Below are positions 34,554 through 43,561 of a stretch of 59,438 bases of DNA, piece by piece; within the stretch, counting starts at the first letter, position 1, and each line of letters begins with the position of its first letter. This stretch comes from an uncultured bacterium (GTDB lineage: Bacteria; Cyanobacteriota; Vampirovibrionia; Gastranaerophilales; Gastranaerophilaceae): contig CACYUI010000006.1 of the NCBI GenBank assembly GCA_902777605.1, forward strand, positions 1 to 59,438, given 5' to 3'. Below the pieces are notes generated by a model that did no database searches, was not told the origin of the DNA, and saw nothing but the letters and a program-made list of their open reading frames with translations. Both the position numbers and the translations under genes were made by a program.

Positions 34554-34832
34554 TTAATTTATTACAGAATTTATTACCCAACCGTCTGAGCGAAAGTGTC
34601 CATAATTATTTTTTCCTTTGTATTTTATTCCCTCTGGACTGCTCTTTAGCCATTCTTCAAACAACAGTATTGCCTTGTTTAAAACATCACTCCCATACTT
34701 TTTTAAAAGAATTTTATATTGAGCCTGCGTTAAAGTAATAAGTTCTGTATCTGGAATAGTAACTTTTATTGCATTTTCATACTTTGGACGACCACCCTTT
34801 TTACCATTTTCTATACTGCTTTCCTTTTGCAT
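34554..34832 (-). CDS. Small phage-like protein, unknown function
   Basis: The protein has 92 residues. The N-terminus contains a basic KKGGRPK hook of the type seen in DNA-binding proteins. The region LTQAQYKILLKKYGSDVLNKAILLFEEWLKSSP resembles the helical LTxEQYxxLxxKYG domain of phage replication-associated proteins, and the C-terminus ends DGWVINSVIN. It starts one base after the 71-residue gene, so the two form an operon opposite the CI-like repressor. The role is inferred only from that context. Confidence 0.55.
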   Translation of the reverse strand: MQKESSIENGKKGGRPKYENAIKVTIPDTELITLTQAQYKILLKKYGSDVLNKAILLFEEWLKSSPEGIKYKGKNNYGHFRSDGWVINSVIN

Positions 34833-34833
34833 A

Positions 34834-35049
34834 TTAAACCTCTCTTATATCTTCAGACGGGACACCATACTTTCTGACAAGTTCAATCACCGTTTCTTTC
34901 ATCTTGCATTTAAAACTGCTTTTTGCAAAATATACATTATTAATTACGCATTGAGAACACCTGCATCCCAATCGATAACACTCTACAGCTGTTGGCGTCC
35001 AACCATCCGCGCTTGTCTCACTACATGATACATTGTATCTGTAAACCAT
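34834..35049 (-). CDS. Small Cys-rich protein
   Basis: The 71 residues contain six Cys, including CYRLGCRCSQCV, which suits a small zinc- or iron-binding cluster. The rest (KETVIELVRKYGVPSEDIREV) is one amphipathic helix. It has no signal peptide. It diverges from the CI-like repressor gene at 35209, separated by 159 bp holding a promoter and palindrome, and its downstream partner starts one base after its stop. Confidence 0.55.
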   Translation of the reverse strand: MVYRYNVSCSETSADGWTPTAVECYRLGCRCSQCVINNVYFAKSSFKCKMKETVIELVRKYGVPSEDIREV

Positions 35050-35096
35050 ACTCTTTTTTATCTCCTCAAATCAAACTAATTATGCGATAAGTGCAT

Positions 35097-35125
35097 TTGA
35101 CATTCTTAACATCATGTGTTTTAAT
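35097..35125 (+). promoter_or_regulatory. Putative promoter for the CI-like repressor gene
   Basis: TTGACA (35097-35102) and TTTAAT (35120-35125) are separated by 17 bases. The distance to the repressor start (35209) is about 84 bases, so a leader of about 75 bases is implied. The complementary strand is likely to carry the promoter for the divergent two-gene operon. Confidence 0.45.
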
Positions 35126-35171
35126 ATCAATTACAAGCTTACATCTGTATCTAATTGTAAGATGATATGAT

Positions 35172-35186
35172 ACACATGTCAAGTGT
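35172..35186. promoter_or_regulatory. Candidate repressor operator
   Basis: ACACATGTCAAGTGT is a 15-bp imperfect palindrome (ACAC-TG-CA-GTGT around a central T, one mismatched pair). It lies between the CI-like gene start and the divergent small genes. The part upstream at 35110-35121 (ACATCATGTGTT) resembles a second half-site. Confidence 0.4.
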
Positions 35187-35208
35187 TACTTTTCAATATT
35201 GGTAAAAT

Positions 35209-35829
35209 ATGAAACTAGATGAATTAATAACTCTTATTTCTCAAAAAACGGGAAATGCCATAAATCAGTCAATGCTTGCAGAAAGCTTAGGCATCACTCG
35301 TCAAACCGTTAGTAACCGCATCAAAAATGAAAGTGAAGTTACAGTAAGCGAGTTATTTAAAGTTGAAAAGTTTTTTAATCTTAAACTGTTTTTAGAATCA
35401 AGCGAAAGCAAAGAAGATATAGCATATATTGATTATTATAATGATGTTTTTGCAAGCTGCGGAAGCGGAAGCATTGTTTTTTCGAGCGAAAAAAATAAAC
35501 TCCCGATTGCAGCAAAAATGATTAAAGGATATTCAAAGAACAAATTATATTCCATGATTAATGCAACAGGCAATAGTATGGCTCCGACAATCGAAGACGG
35601 AGATAAGCTAATTGTAGAACATTGGGCAGGTGATCAAATTCAAGATAACAAGATTTATGTTTTTTGTTACAATAGCGAATTTTTTGTAAAACGCCTGTCA
35701 AAAAACATAGATGAAATAATTATCAAATCTGACAACCCTGAATACAGAGTCCGCACAATCTCTGCAGAAGGAACAAATGATTTGATATTAATTGGCAAAA
35801 TAGTTGCAACCATTAAGTCTTTAGAGTAA
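35209..35829 (+). CDS. CI/LexA-like repressor with S24 self-cleavage domain
   Basis: The 206 residues start with a helix-turn-helix (NQSMLAESLGITRQTVSNRIKNE, about 19-41) followed by a linker and an S24 peptidase domain. The nucleophile is Ser123 in GNSMAP and the general base Lys161 in FVKRL. A Cys84-Gly85 pair in FASCGSGS fits the position of the LexA/CI cleavage bond. Such repressors lose activity on RecA-assisted self-cleavage after DNA damage. Two small genes are transcribed divergently, and this arrangement resembles a phage immunity region. No integrase or structural phage gene is here. Confidence 0.82.
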   Translation: MKLDELITLISQKTGNAINQSMLAESLGITRQTVSNRIKNESEVTVSELFKVEKFFNLKLFLESSESKEDIAYIDYYNDVFASCGSGSIVFSSEKNKLPIAAKMIKGYSKNKLYSMINATGNSMAPTIEDGDKLIVEHWAGDQIQDNKIYVFCYNSEFFVKRLSKNIDEIIIKSDNPEYRVRTISAEGTNDLILIGKIVATIKSLE

Positions 35830-35907
35830 AAATCATACAAATAGTCGATAACAAAGCAAAAAAAATGTATGATAATGTAAGAAAATAATTGGGGAGATTG
35901 GGGGCTT

Positions 35908-36258
35908 ATGTTCAACAATATCAACGACAATAACAGGGATTTATTATTTAATTCACAATACGGAAATGCCGGAAATATTGTGAATATCGCTAATATTAGA
36001 AGCAACATTCAAAGAAACGGTTATTCAACTAACCCTTATGTAGATAAAACAGAAATTTCTCAAAATGCAATGCAAATGTTTCAAAGAGATTTGGATATTA
36101 ACAAATTTACAAAACTTGCATCAAGTAATCCTGAGGACATTTCTCACCTTGACAGAATGCGCGAACTCTTTGAAAACGGTGTTGTTGATCCGTTCGAAGA
36201 AGATGTATTAGCAGAGCTATCAGGAAATTCTAAATTATGGGATGACTTAAACTCATAA
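35908..36258 (+). CDS. Hypothetical protein with weak FlgM-like pattern
   Basis: The protein has 116 residues with an Asn-rich N-terminus. From residue 45 (VDKTEISQNAMQMFQRDLDINKFTKLAS) it resembles the disordered FlgM anti-sigma-28 pattern of a DxVxIS start followed by helices that end in an acidic (D/E)LSGNSKLWDDL region. FlgM holds sigma-28 until the hook-basal body is complete. Flagellar genes occur about 7 kb away, but sequence evidence alone is weak. The start has GGGGAG about 10 bases upstream. It lies 18 bases before the TPR gene. Confidence 0.4.
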   Translation: MFNNINDNNRDLLFNSQYGNAGNIVNIANIRSNIQRNGYSTNPYVDKTEISQNAMQMFQRDLDINKFTKLASSNPEDISHLDRMRELFENGVVDPFEEDVLAELSGNSKLWDDLNS

Positions 36259-36276
36259 ATATGATAGAATTAAGCT

Positions 36277-37374
36277 ATGGTATCGTCTGAATATTATGTA
36301 GCTGATAACTCTAATATGGAAGAAAAAATGCTTGAAGCGGCAAAGAGCCACTACTCGACAGGTCATTATGAAGCCGCTCTTAAGTTATATTTAAGCATGC
36401 TAAATTCCAACATATCTTACAAGCTTTATCACAGAATTGGCAAATGTTATCTTAAGTTAAATGATATTAATAGTGCAGAAGAATTTTTTGAAAAATCAAT
36501 AAATCTTGAACGATTTGCAAACCCTTCTTATCTCTATTTAGGAAATATTAACTACAAAAGTGAGAACATAAAAAAAGCAATATATTATTGGGCTTGTGCA
36601 TATGCATATAAACCTAAAGATGAGAGTATTTGTTTAAATTTAGCAACTTCCTACTTTACGAGAGGAATGAAGTTTCAATCAGTATACTATTACGAAAAAT
36701 ACTTGGAATGCGCAGGAAACAAAAAATCAGATGCATATTTCGCAATCAAGCAAAGTTTAGATAAATATAATCAAATTGGAAGTGAATTTTTACAAAAAGC
36801 CAGGCAGGCGACATCCAGAAAAGATAATAAAACTGCCATTGAATTTTTAGAATTTGCAGTAAAAAATCAACCTGTAAATTTTGATATAAACTATCTTTTA
36901 GGTTCTCTTTATCTTCAAGAAAATGAAAACATGAGAGCTCTTATATATTTAAGACAGGCACATTGTTTAGATACAAAATCTTTGGATGTTTTACAAAAAC
37001 TTGCATCAGCATATATAAATCTTGGAGATTATACAGGTGCATATTGTGCTATGCGAAGGTTATTACCGCTTGTTATACATAATCAAAATGAATATTTAAA
37101 GACAATGAAAGTCATTAAAGAGTTAGATGCTTCTTTTGATGAACTTAGCTATAAAGGTCATAAAGAATTTGGCGATAAATATTTTGAAGATAACAACTAC
37201 CATTTTGCTCTATTAGAGTACGAAAATTGCATGATTTTAAACGAAAAAGTTAGAGAAGAGCTTGATGACAGAGCTAGCAGAATCCGTTCGTTTATTAACC
37301 CTCAAGCTGGATATATACCTACTTTTTCAGCAAAAGACAATTTGAACCAAAAGGCAAGCGTTTATAATGTTTAA
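36277..37374 (+). CDS. TPR-repeat protein
   Basis: The protein has 365 residues, largely tetratricopeptide-type helices. Visible repeats include YKLYHRIGKCYLKLNDINSAEEFFEKSINLE, then YLYLGNINYKSENIKKAIYYWACAYAY, and then LYLQENENMRALIYLRQAHCL with KLASAYINLGDYTGAYCAM. These are alternating A/B helix pairs suited to protein binding. There is no signal peptide, so it acts in the cytoplasm. Its stop overlaps the next gene by 8 bases. Confidence 0.8.
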   Translation: MVSSEYYVADNSNMEEKMLEAAKSHYSTGHYEAALKLYLSMLNSNISYKLYHRIGKCYLKLNDINSAEEFFEKSINLERFANPSYLYLGNINYKSENIKKAIYYWACAYAYKPKDESICLNLATSYFTRGMKFQSVYYYEKYLECAGNKKSDAYFAIKQSLDKYNQIGSEFLQKARQATSRKDNKTAIEFLEFAVKNQPVNFDINYLLGSLYLQENENMRALIYLRQAHCLDTKSLDVLQKLASAYINLGDYTGAYCAMRRLLPLVIHNQNEYLKTMKVIKELDASFDELSYKGHKEFGDKYFEDNNYHFALLEYENCMILNEKVREELDDRASRIRSFINPQAGYIPTFSAKDNLNQKASVYNV

Positions 37375-37786
37375 AAAGCTTAGAAAATTCTTTTACCTCT
37401 ATATCCTCAAAAGAAAATACTACCGAGAAGGCTCTTGTAATGCCTGCGGACGCTGTTGTCAAAAGATTTATGTAAAACATAGAGAGATTATTCAAACAGA
37501 GGAAGAATTCGAAAAGCTAAAAACACAACATGAATTCTATACTTTTTTAAAGATTGTAGATAAAGATGAAACAGGGCTTGTTTTTGAGTGTGAGAACTTG
37601 GATAAAGAAACAAAGAAATGCAAAATACACAAGCATCGCCCCGGAATTTGCAGAAGATACCCTCAAGAGGAGCTTTTTGGAATGGGCGGAACTCTTGCTG
37701 AGCATTGCGGCTACAGACTTGTACCGATTGAAAGCTTTGAAGAAGTTTTTAATAAAGTTTCAAAACGCATAAAAAAATTAAGTTAA
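37367..37786 (+). CDS. YkgJ-type Cys-cluster protein
   Basis: The 139 residues match the YkgJ/DUF zinc- or iron-sulfur-binding family: CNACGRCCQK near residues 25-33 and the second group CKIHKHRPGICRRYP at about 83-97 provide seven cysteines around a metal site. Biochemical roles in this family are not well defined. It overlaps the TPR gene by 8 bases, so the two are probably translated together. Confidence 0.8.
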   Translation: MFKKLRKFFYLYILKRKYYREGSCNACGRCCQKIYVKHREIIQTEEEFEKLKTQHEFYTFLKIVDKDETGLVFECENLDKETKKCKIHKHRPGICRRYPQEELFGMGGTLAEHCGYRLVPIESFEEVFNKVSKRIKKLS

Positions 37787-37800
37787 AAGAATTTGACTCC

Positions 37801-38601
37801 TTATTTTGCCCGTTCTTTTTGAATAGTTTCTTTAATAAGTTTATTTATTATCTCTATCTTTTCCGGAAAATGATAATAATCATTGCAATTTTTGCATTTT
37901 TTTAAAGAAGCAAAATTTCTTGTTTTTCTTAAATATTCAACCAGTTTGTATTCTTGGTCATATGCATTGTATTCCGTTTGCATACTGTATTTCATATAAT
38001 TTAAAAATACAATTTTTTCTTCACATGGAATATTCTCTAATGCTTTTCTTGTTTCTATTTCCGCTTGTTCAAGAATGTTAGCTTGATTTTTAAGTCCAAA
38101 ATCGCCTATATGATTTGGATTATAAAATAATTCATCATATATTTTATAATATTGTTTATCATAAATGCCTAATTTTTCCATTTTTGCCAAATTCATCAAA
38201 TACTTTGGATTTAACAAATAATCAAAAATATGTGTTGATTCATGAACAAAATCAGGCAGACTTTTTATCATGATATTATTTTTCTTACCTTTTTTACGGG
38301 ATTCAATACCTAGAATATAACAATCAGCAGCAACCACATCATCATTTAACATAACATAGCCGCTTTGTTCAAAATAAACACTTTGCTTAATAGGCAAAAC
38401 TTGTACTAATTTATTTTCGGGCATCGAAGATTCATATCGTGCTTTTAAGTCGGATAAAAAACAACTACCTCTTTTTTCAAATAGAGGAATAATTTGTTGA
38501 AAAACATCTTTATTTAGTTTTTCCGATGTTTTAATTCTTGATGCTATACTGCCTTTTGCATATTGATTTGATAGTTTTATTGCTGATATTGGATTTATCA
38601 T
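37801..38601 (-). CDS. HExxH zinc-metalloprotease-like protein
   Basis: The protein has 266 residues and no signal peptide. HESTH at residues 120-124 is a canonical HExxH zinc-binding motif (VHESTHIFDYLL); Glu210 in QTEYNAYDQEY is a plausible third ligand. A CKNC group at 236-239 may be an additional small zinc site near the C-terminus. The N-terminus MINPISAIKLS resembles the polar starts of other orphans here. Substrate and location unknown; the Lys-rich tail is basic. It stands between fmt and a convergent YkgJ gene. Confidence 0.6.
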   Translation of the reverse strand: MINPISAIKLSNQYAKGSIASRIKTSEKLNKDVFQQIIPLFEKRGSCFLSDLKARYESSMPENKLVQVLPIKQSVYFEQSGYVMLNDDVVAADCYILGIESRKKGKKNNIMIKSLPDFVHESTHIFDYLLNPKYLMNLAKMEKLGIYDKQYYKIYDELFYNPNHIGDFGLKNQANILEQAEIETRKALENIPCEEKIVFLNYMKYSMQTEYNAYDQEYKLVEYLRKTRNFASLKKCKNCNDYYHFPEKIEIINKLIKETIQKERAK

Positions 38602-38622
38602 TGTTATACTATGTACTTACTT

Positions 38623-39546
38623 CTATTTAAGACCGTTGGCCCAAGCCGAAGCGAGCATTTCGCCCTTTCCTTCCGGTTTAACTTTGATTAGACGCAAAAT
38701 CCCTAAGCCTGTTTTTACATCTATTCCATATTTTGATTTTCTCACAAAAGTACCAATTCCACCATCAATATTTTCATCAATGGGCTCTGTTTCCATGACT
38801 TTGATTATCTTGTCTTGGTACATAAAAAATGCACCAGGGCACTTGTAAACACCTCTTACAAGATTATGGATATCTTTTGCTGAATTATTCCAATTTATTT
38901 GACACTCTTCTTTTTTAAGTTTATCAGCAAAACAGACACCTGTTTCGCACTGTTTTTCGGGCTTTAAAGTACCTTCTTTTATTCCTATAAGAGTTTTTTC
39001 TAAAAGCTCAGGAGAGTGTGATGCACAAATTTCAAAAAGCTCTACACAGTTCATATTCGGAGTAATATTAATTGGCTCTTTCATACAAATGTCACCACAA
39101 TCCAAACCAAGTTCTGTTATCATGGTACAAATACCTGTTTCACTATCACCGTTAATTATAGCTCTCTGAATAGGATTTGCTCCTCGGTATTTCGGAAGAA
39201 GTGAAACATGAAGATTAATTGTTTCATATTTAGGAATATCAAGAACTTCTTGCGATAGAATTTGTCCAAAGGCAAAAGTTACAAAAAAATCCGGCTGCAA
39301 TTTTGTTAAAGCTTCAATTATTTCTGGTTCTTTTCTTATTGATTTAGGTTGAAAAATAGGTAAATTATGTTCTATGGCAAATTTCTTTATCGGACTGGGT
39401 ACAAGTTTTTGTCCTCTGCCTGATGGCTTGTCGGGTTGAGTCACAACAGCCAAAACCTCAAATTTGTCTGAATTATAAAAATGTTCTAAAGAAGGAAGTC
39501 CTATATCAGGAGTTCCAAAATATACTATACTAATTTTGTTTGTCAT
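38623..39546 (-). CDS. fmt: Methionyl-tRNA formyltransferase
   Basis: This enzyme formylates Met-tRNA(fMet) for initiation. The 307 residues include the formyl-folate-binding SLLPKYRGANPIQRAI motif with the catalytic Asn/His/Asp set and the opening KISIVYFGTPDIGLPSLEH, plus the C-terminal Fmt domain. It overlaps def by 17 bases, the usual def-fmt pairing. Confidence 0.97.
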   Translation of the reverse strand: MTNKISIVYFGTPDIGLPSLEHFYNSDKFEVLAVVTQPDKPSGRGQKLVPSPIKKFAIEHNLPIFQPKSIRKEPEIIEALTKLQPDFFVTFAFGQILSQEVLDIPKYETINLHVSLLPKYRGANPIQRAIINGDSETGICTMITELGLDCGDICMKEPINITPNMNCVELFEICASHSPELLEKTLIGIKEGTLKPEKQCETGVCFADKLKKEECQINWNNSAKDIHNLVRGVYKCPGAFFMYQDKIIKVMETEPIDENIDGGIGTFVRKSKYGIDVKTGLGILRLIKVKPEGKGEMLASAWANGLK

Positions 39547-40132
39547 CTTTTTGGCTAACCTTTTCTTTCAAAAGTCTTTCTATTTCAGATTCCAAATCAG
39601 GTTCTTCTAAAATTTTATCTACCTGAATCGGCGGCAGATTATGTTTTTCTAGTTCTGCTTCAGCTTCAAATCTATTAATAACATGGTCGATAAAAAGAAT
39701 TCCGTTAAGATGGTCAAACTCGTGCTGGATACATCTTGCCAAAAGCGTTCCGTCTTTAGCTTCTAAAACAAACGAACGCCCGTTTTTATCCATAGCTTTT
39801 ACCATAACATTTGCATATCTCTTCACATCAGTAAATGCTTCCGGAAAACTTAAGCAACCTTCATGACTTATAACCGCACCTGACTTTTTAATAATTTTCG
39901 GATTTATAAAGACCATTGGATTTAGCGGCTCGTTATTTGTTGAAACATCTATTACAAATATTCTATAGTTTTCTCCTACTTGCGGAGCTGCAAGCCCTAC
40001 ACCATTTTGGGCATACATAGTATCCAACATGTCTTCTACCAAAACTTTTATTTTTTGCGAAACCTTGTGAACTTCTTTCGAAGGTTCCCTTAGAGAAGGT
40101 TCTCCATACTTAACAACTTTTCTTATTGACAT
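39530..40132 (-). CDS. def: Peptide deformylase
   Basis: This metal enzyme removes the formyl group from new proteins. All three signature motifs are present: GVGLAAPQVG, EGCLSFPE (Cys metal ligand) and QHEFDHLNGILF (HExxH ligands). The 200 residues include an extended charged C-terminus of about 30 residues beyond the catalytic core. The start lies at ATG 40130-40132, followed by fmt in an overlap. Confidence 0.97.
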   Translation of the reverse strand: MSIRKVVKYGEPSLREPSKEVHKVSQKIKVLVEDMLDTMYAQNGVGLAAPQVGENYRIFVIDVSTNNEPLNPMVFINPKIIKKSGAVISHEGCLSFPEAFTDVKRYANVMVKAMDKNGRSFVLEAKDGTLLARCIQHEFDHLNGILFIDHVINRFEAEAELEKHNLPPIQVDKILEEPDLESEIERLLKEKVSQKDDKQN

Positions 40133-40218
40133 AATCTTAATCCTCTTTTAACATTATTTTAGCATAGATATGAACAATCGTTATAACTCGGTCGTTAATA
40201 TAATATCGGAGTAAATTT

Positions 40219-40713
40219 ATGCGCAAAATTTTTCTCACAATATTAACTATTTTAATATGTATTTCTGAAACATACGCTTATTCAATTAAAGTATATGATG
40301 AGTACGGAAATCGTGTCGGAACATACAAAAAAGAAGGGGATGCATATACTCTTTACGATTTTCATGACAAAAAAGTAGATAATCCTGCAACACTAATCCA
40401 AAATGTACCTTCTCAAAGAACATTAAACGAGTATACACAAACTTTTTATGATGAAAATATGCTTCCTATTTTTTCGTATTCAACAGGATTCTATGACACT
40501 AATGGAAGATACTATCCTAGAGGATTCTACCCACCGAGAAGCTGGATACCAAGACCTTTTAATAATTCTATAGTTTGTCCGAGGGCAGGAAGAAGTATTA
40601 TAAAATCTGAAAATACAAACACTACTTCAACAAGATCGATAAGAAACCAAATGATTATAAACGAAGGAAAGGCTACAAATGTTACAAATACAGGGTTTGG
40701 CCCTACTTTTTAA
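40219..40713 (+). CDS. Exported hypothetical protein
   Basis: The protein has 164 residues with a signal peptide (MRKIFLTILTILICISETYA, cleavage after residue 20). CGGAG stands 8 bases before the ATG. The mature part starts with SIKVYDEYGNRVGTYKKEG, has a Tyr/Pro-rich middle (GRYYPRGFYPPRSWIPRPF), and ends Asn/Thr-rich. No family recognised. It converges on trkH with an 11-base overlap. Confidence 0.65.
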   Translation: MRKIFLTILTILICISETYAYSIKVYDEYGNRVGTYKKEGDAYTLYDFHDKKVDNPATLIQNVPSQRTLNEYTQTFYDENMLPIFSYSTGFYDTNGRYYPRGFYPPRSWIPRPFNNSIVCPRAGRSIIKSENTNTTSTRSIRNQMIINEGKATNVTNTGFGPTF

Positions 40714-42163
40714 AACTCCATAAATCTTTTTGAAATAGTACTAAGAAAGGTATTAATTCGAGACGCCCTGCCAACATGTCAATTATAAGAATTATTTTTG
40801 TTGAGGTTTGAAGTTCCGAAAAATTCCCAAGAGGCCCTATTGCTCCAAATCCCGGACCTATATTCCCAACCGAAGCAACCGAGCTTACTATAGAAATCAT
40901 TGTATCTTTTTCAATAACAGCAATTAAAAAGGCAGAAAGTACAATTATTGCGAAGTAAAAAGACACAAACATAAGAGTTTGGTATAAAATATCTTTAGGA
41001 ACAGAGTAATTTCCGATTTTTATATTATAAACCGCTTTAGGATGCAAAATTTTCATCATTTCAGATTTCATTATCTTGAAAATAAGGAGCCATCTTGCAA
41101 CCTTCAAGCCACCGCCGGCTGAACTTGCGCAGCTTCCGAAAAGCATTATTACAAACAGAAGAAGTTTACTTGTATAATCCCAATTAGCCCAGTCAGCACT
41201 ACAGAAACCTGTTGAAGATACAAGTGATGAAATATTGAAAAATGCATGAGTAAAACTATCACCTACTGTATAATGCATATTTGCAAAAAGCGAAATCGCA
41301 AGAAGCAGCGCAATACCAAATACAAACCCGAAATATACTCTAAATTCTTCATTTTTAAATAACACAAACGGATTTAACTTTGTCCAAGCAGTATATTGTA
41401 AGTTAAAACTGGAGCCTGCAAAAAACATAAAAAAGGTTATTATCCACATAATATTATGAGAATATCCGATTATACTGTCCGCTTCTGGCGAAAATCCTCC
41501 TCCTGACAGAGAAGAAAAAGAATGACAAACAGAATTAAAACCGCTCATTCCACACAGTTTTAAAGCGATAATCTCAACAAGAGTCAAGCCCGCATATACT
41601 TTCCATAAGGCTGCCGCAGTGCTTTTTATCCTTGGAGTGAATTTTTCCTCAGTAGGGCCGGGAGCTTCCGCAAAGAACATCTGTCTGCCGCCTATTGCAA
41701 ACTGAGGAAGTACTGCTATGAATAAAACAATAATTCCCATACCACCAAGCCACTGAGTGAAGGAACGCCAAAAGAAAAGTGCGTGCGGGAAATTATAGTC
41801 AGAAAAAGTTGTTGCGCCTGTTGTTGTAATTCCTGAAGTTGCTTCAAACAAAGCATTAATAGGTTCTATTCCAAAAAACAAATATGGAACGGATGCAAAC
41901 AATGCTGCAAAAATCCACGAAAAGCAAACTACTGTCAAACCTTCAGATTTTTTAATATCATTAATATTCTTAAGTTGGCATGTTCCCGGAACAATTCTTT
42001 TAATTAAAAATGACATTATTATCGCTGATGCAGCTGATATTATAAAAGGATGTATCGCATTATATTCGTGATAGTATAATGCTACGAATATAGGTACTAA
42101 AAGCATTAAGCTAAAATACCTCATAACTAAACTAAATGTATATGCCAAATAGTTTAATCTCAT
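40703..42163 (-). CDS. trkH: Trk/Ktr-type potassium transporter membrane subunit
   Basis: The 486 residues and roughly ten helices match TrkH/KtrB potassium channels of the superfamily, with pore loops such as TTTGATTFSDY, SSLSGGGFSPEAD, SSTGFCSADWANW and SVASVGNIGPGFGAIG carrying the selectivity-filter Gly positions. It works with the cytoplasmic TrkA regulator encoded upstream, and the two overlap by four bases (ATGA). Confidence 0.93.
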   Translation of the reverse strand: MRLNYLAYTFSLVMRYFSLMLLVPIFVALYYHEYNAIHPFIISAASAIIMSFLIKRIVPGTCQLKNINDIKKSEGLTVVCFSWIFAALFASVPYLFFGIEPINALFEATSGITTTGATTFSDYNFPHALFFWRSFTQWLGGMGIIVLFIAVLPQFAIGGRQMFFAEAPGPTEEKFTPRIKSTAAALWKVYAGLTLVEIIALKLCGMSGFNSVCHSFSSLSGGGFSPEADSIIGYSHNIMWIITFFMFFAGSSFNLQYTAWTKLNPFVLFKNEEFRVYFGFVFGIALLLAISLFANMHYTVGDSFTHAFFNISSLVSSTGFCSADWANWDYTSKLLLFVIMLFGSCASSAGGGLKVARWLLIFKIMKSEMMKILHPKAVYNIKIGNYSVPKDILYQTLMFVSFYFAIIVLSAFLIAVIEKDTMISIVSSVASVGNIGPGFGAIGPLGNFSELQTSTKIILIIDMLAGRLELIPFLVLFQKDLWSFKK

Positions 42164-43497
42164 GCAAGTTCCTCAAAATATTTTTTAATAATATTAGCAC
42201 TTGTTGTAAATATAATAAGCTTATCACCGCCCATCACTTGTGAAGCACCATTTGGAATTATAATTCTATTTCTTCGCTGAATAGTACCTATAATAGCTTT
42301 TGCAGGAAGTCTAAAATCCATAATTTTTTTTGGTTCATAATTATCAGGAAGCTCTATAACCAAAACTTCTCCCTGTCCTTGTTCAACAGTAGCTAAAATA
42401 CCTATATTTGTATCTTGAATATTATTCTTTATTTCATTTATAGAAGCTGTTTTTGAAGAAATCGCAATATCTATACCGACCTGTTCAAACAAAGACAAGT
42501 TTGTATCCTTTGATACTCTTGATATAACTCTTTTTGCTCCTAAATGTTTTACAAGCAGAGAGCATAAAAGATTTTTTTCATCATTATTAGTAACACTCAC
42601 AACAACATCAGAAGATGAAATATCTTCTTCATTCAATAGCTCTAAGTCCGTTCCGTCACCATTTATTATCAAAGTATTAGAAAGCTCTTCCGATAAATAA
42701 TTACACCTGTCCTCATCTCTTTCTATTATCTTTATTTTTAGTTTTAAGTCTTCCAAACTCTTAGCAAGTTTTAGACCAACATTTCCACCGCCAATGATGG
42801 TAACATATTTAACAAACTCTTTTTCGTGAAAAAATTTACCTGCAAGCACATCTAAAGAGTGTGAAAGTCCCATAAAAATAACTTTATCTTCCGCAAGAAG
42901 TGTTGTTTCTCCATTTGGAATAAAAAGTTCACCCTCTCTTGTAATACCAACTATTAAAGTATCTTTAGGAAATTCACAATTTTTCAGCGCTTTGTTTACT
43001 AAAGTAGAGTACTTGGGTATTTTGTATTCCAAAAGTCTTGCTCTTCCATCTGCAAAATTTTCTACATCAAGAGCTTTTGCTACAGTAATTATTCTAAAAA
43101 TTTCCTGTGTTAAAAGTTCTTCCGGCCAAATAATATTATCAATATAGAATCCGCTATTATATTCAGCATCTTTTGCTAAGCCTAAAGAAGATTTATATTC
43201 TTCTTTTCTTACAAAACATAATGTCTTTGCTTTGCTTAGCTGTTTAACAGTTAAACATGCAACAATATTTAATTCATCCGAATCATTACAAGCGATAAAA
43301 ACATCGGTATTTTTTATATCTGCCTGTTTTAAAACATCAATATTTGATGCATTTCCTGAAACAAAACCTACATCTAGTTTATTAAACGAATCAACTTTAT
43401 TTCTTTCGTCATCTATCACCGTTATATCGTTATTTGCATAAAATTCTGATGCAATTAACGCGCCTACAGTATTGGCTCCATAAATTATAATCTTCAT
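42160..43497 (-). CDS. trkA: Trk potassium-uptake regulatory subunit
   Basis: The 445 residues contain two tandem RCK domains. The first Rossmann loop is IYGANTVGALIASEF, the second IIGGGNVGLKLAKSL (about residues 233-247), and each is followed by a TrkA-C-type module (KVIFMG; KLIIFT). The peripheral ring binds NAD(H) or ATP and gates TrkH. It is the first gene of the trkA-trkH pair. Confidence 0.94.
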   Translation of the reverse strand: MKIIIYGANTVGALIASEFYANNDITVIDDERNKVDSFNKLDVGFVSGNASNIDVLKQADIKNTDVFIACNDSDELNIVACLTVKQLSKAKTLCFVRKEEYKSSLGLAKDAEYNSGFYIDNIIWPEELLTQEIFRIITVAKALDVENFADGRARLLEYKIPKYSTLVNKALKNCEFPKDTLIVGITREGELFIPNGETTLLAEDKVIFMGLSHSLDVLAGKFFHEKEFVKYVTIIGGGNVGLKLAKSLEDLKLKIKIIERDEDRCNYLSEELSNTLIINGDGTDLELLNEEDISSSDVVVSVTNNDEKNLLCSLLVKHLGAKRVISRVSKDTNLSLFEQVGIDIAISSKTASINEIKNNIQDTNIGILATVEQGQGEVLVIELPDNYEPKKIMDFRLPAKAIIGTIQRRNRIIIPNGASQVMGGDKLIIFTTSANIIKKYFEELA

Positions 43498-43561
43498 AAG
43501 TTCAATTTTAACCCTAAATTATTAATGAAGTCAATGAGAGCAATCAAACACACAATATATC

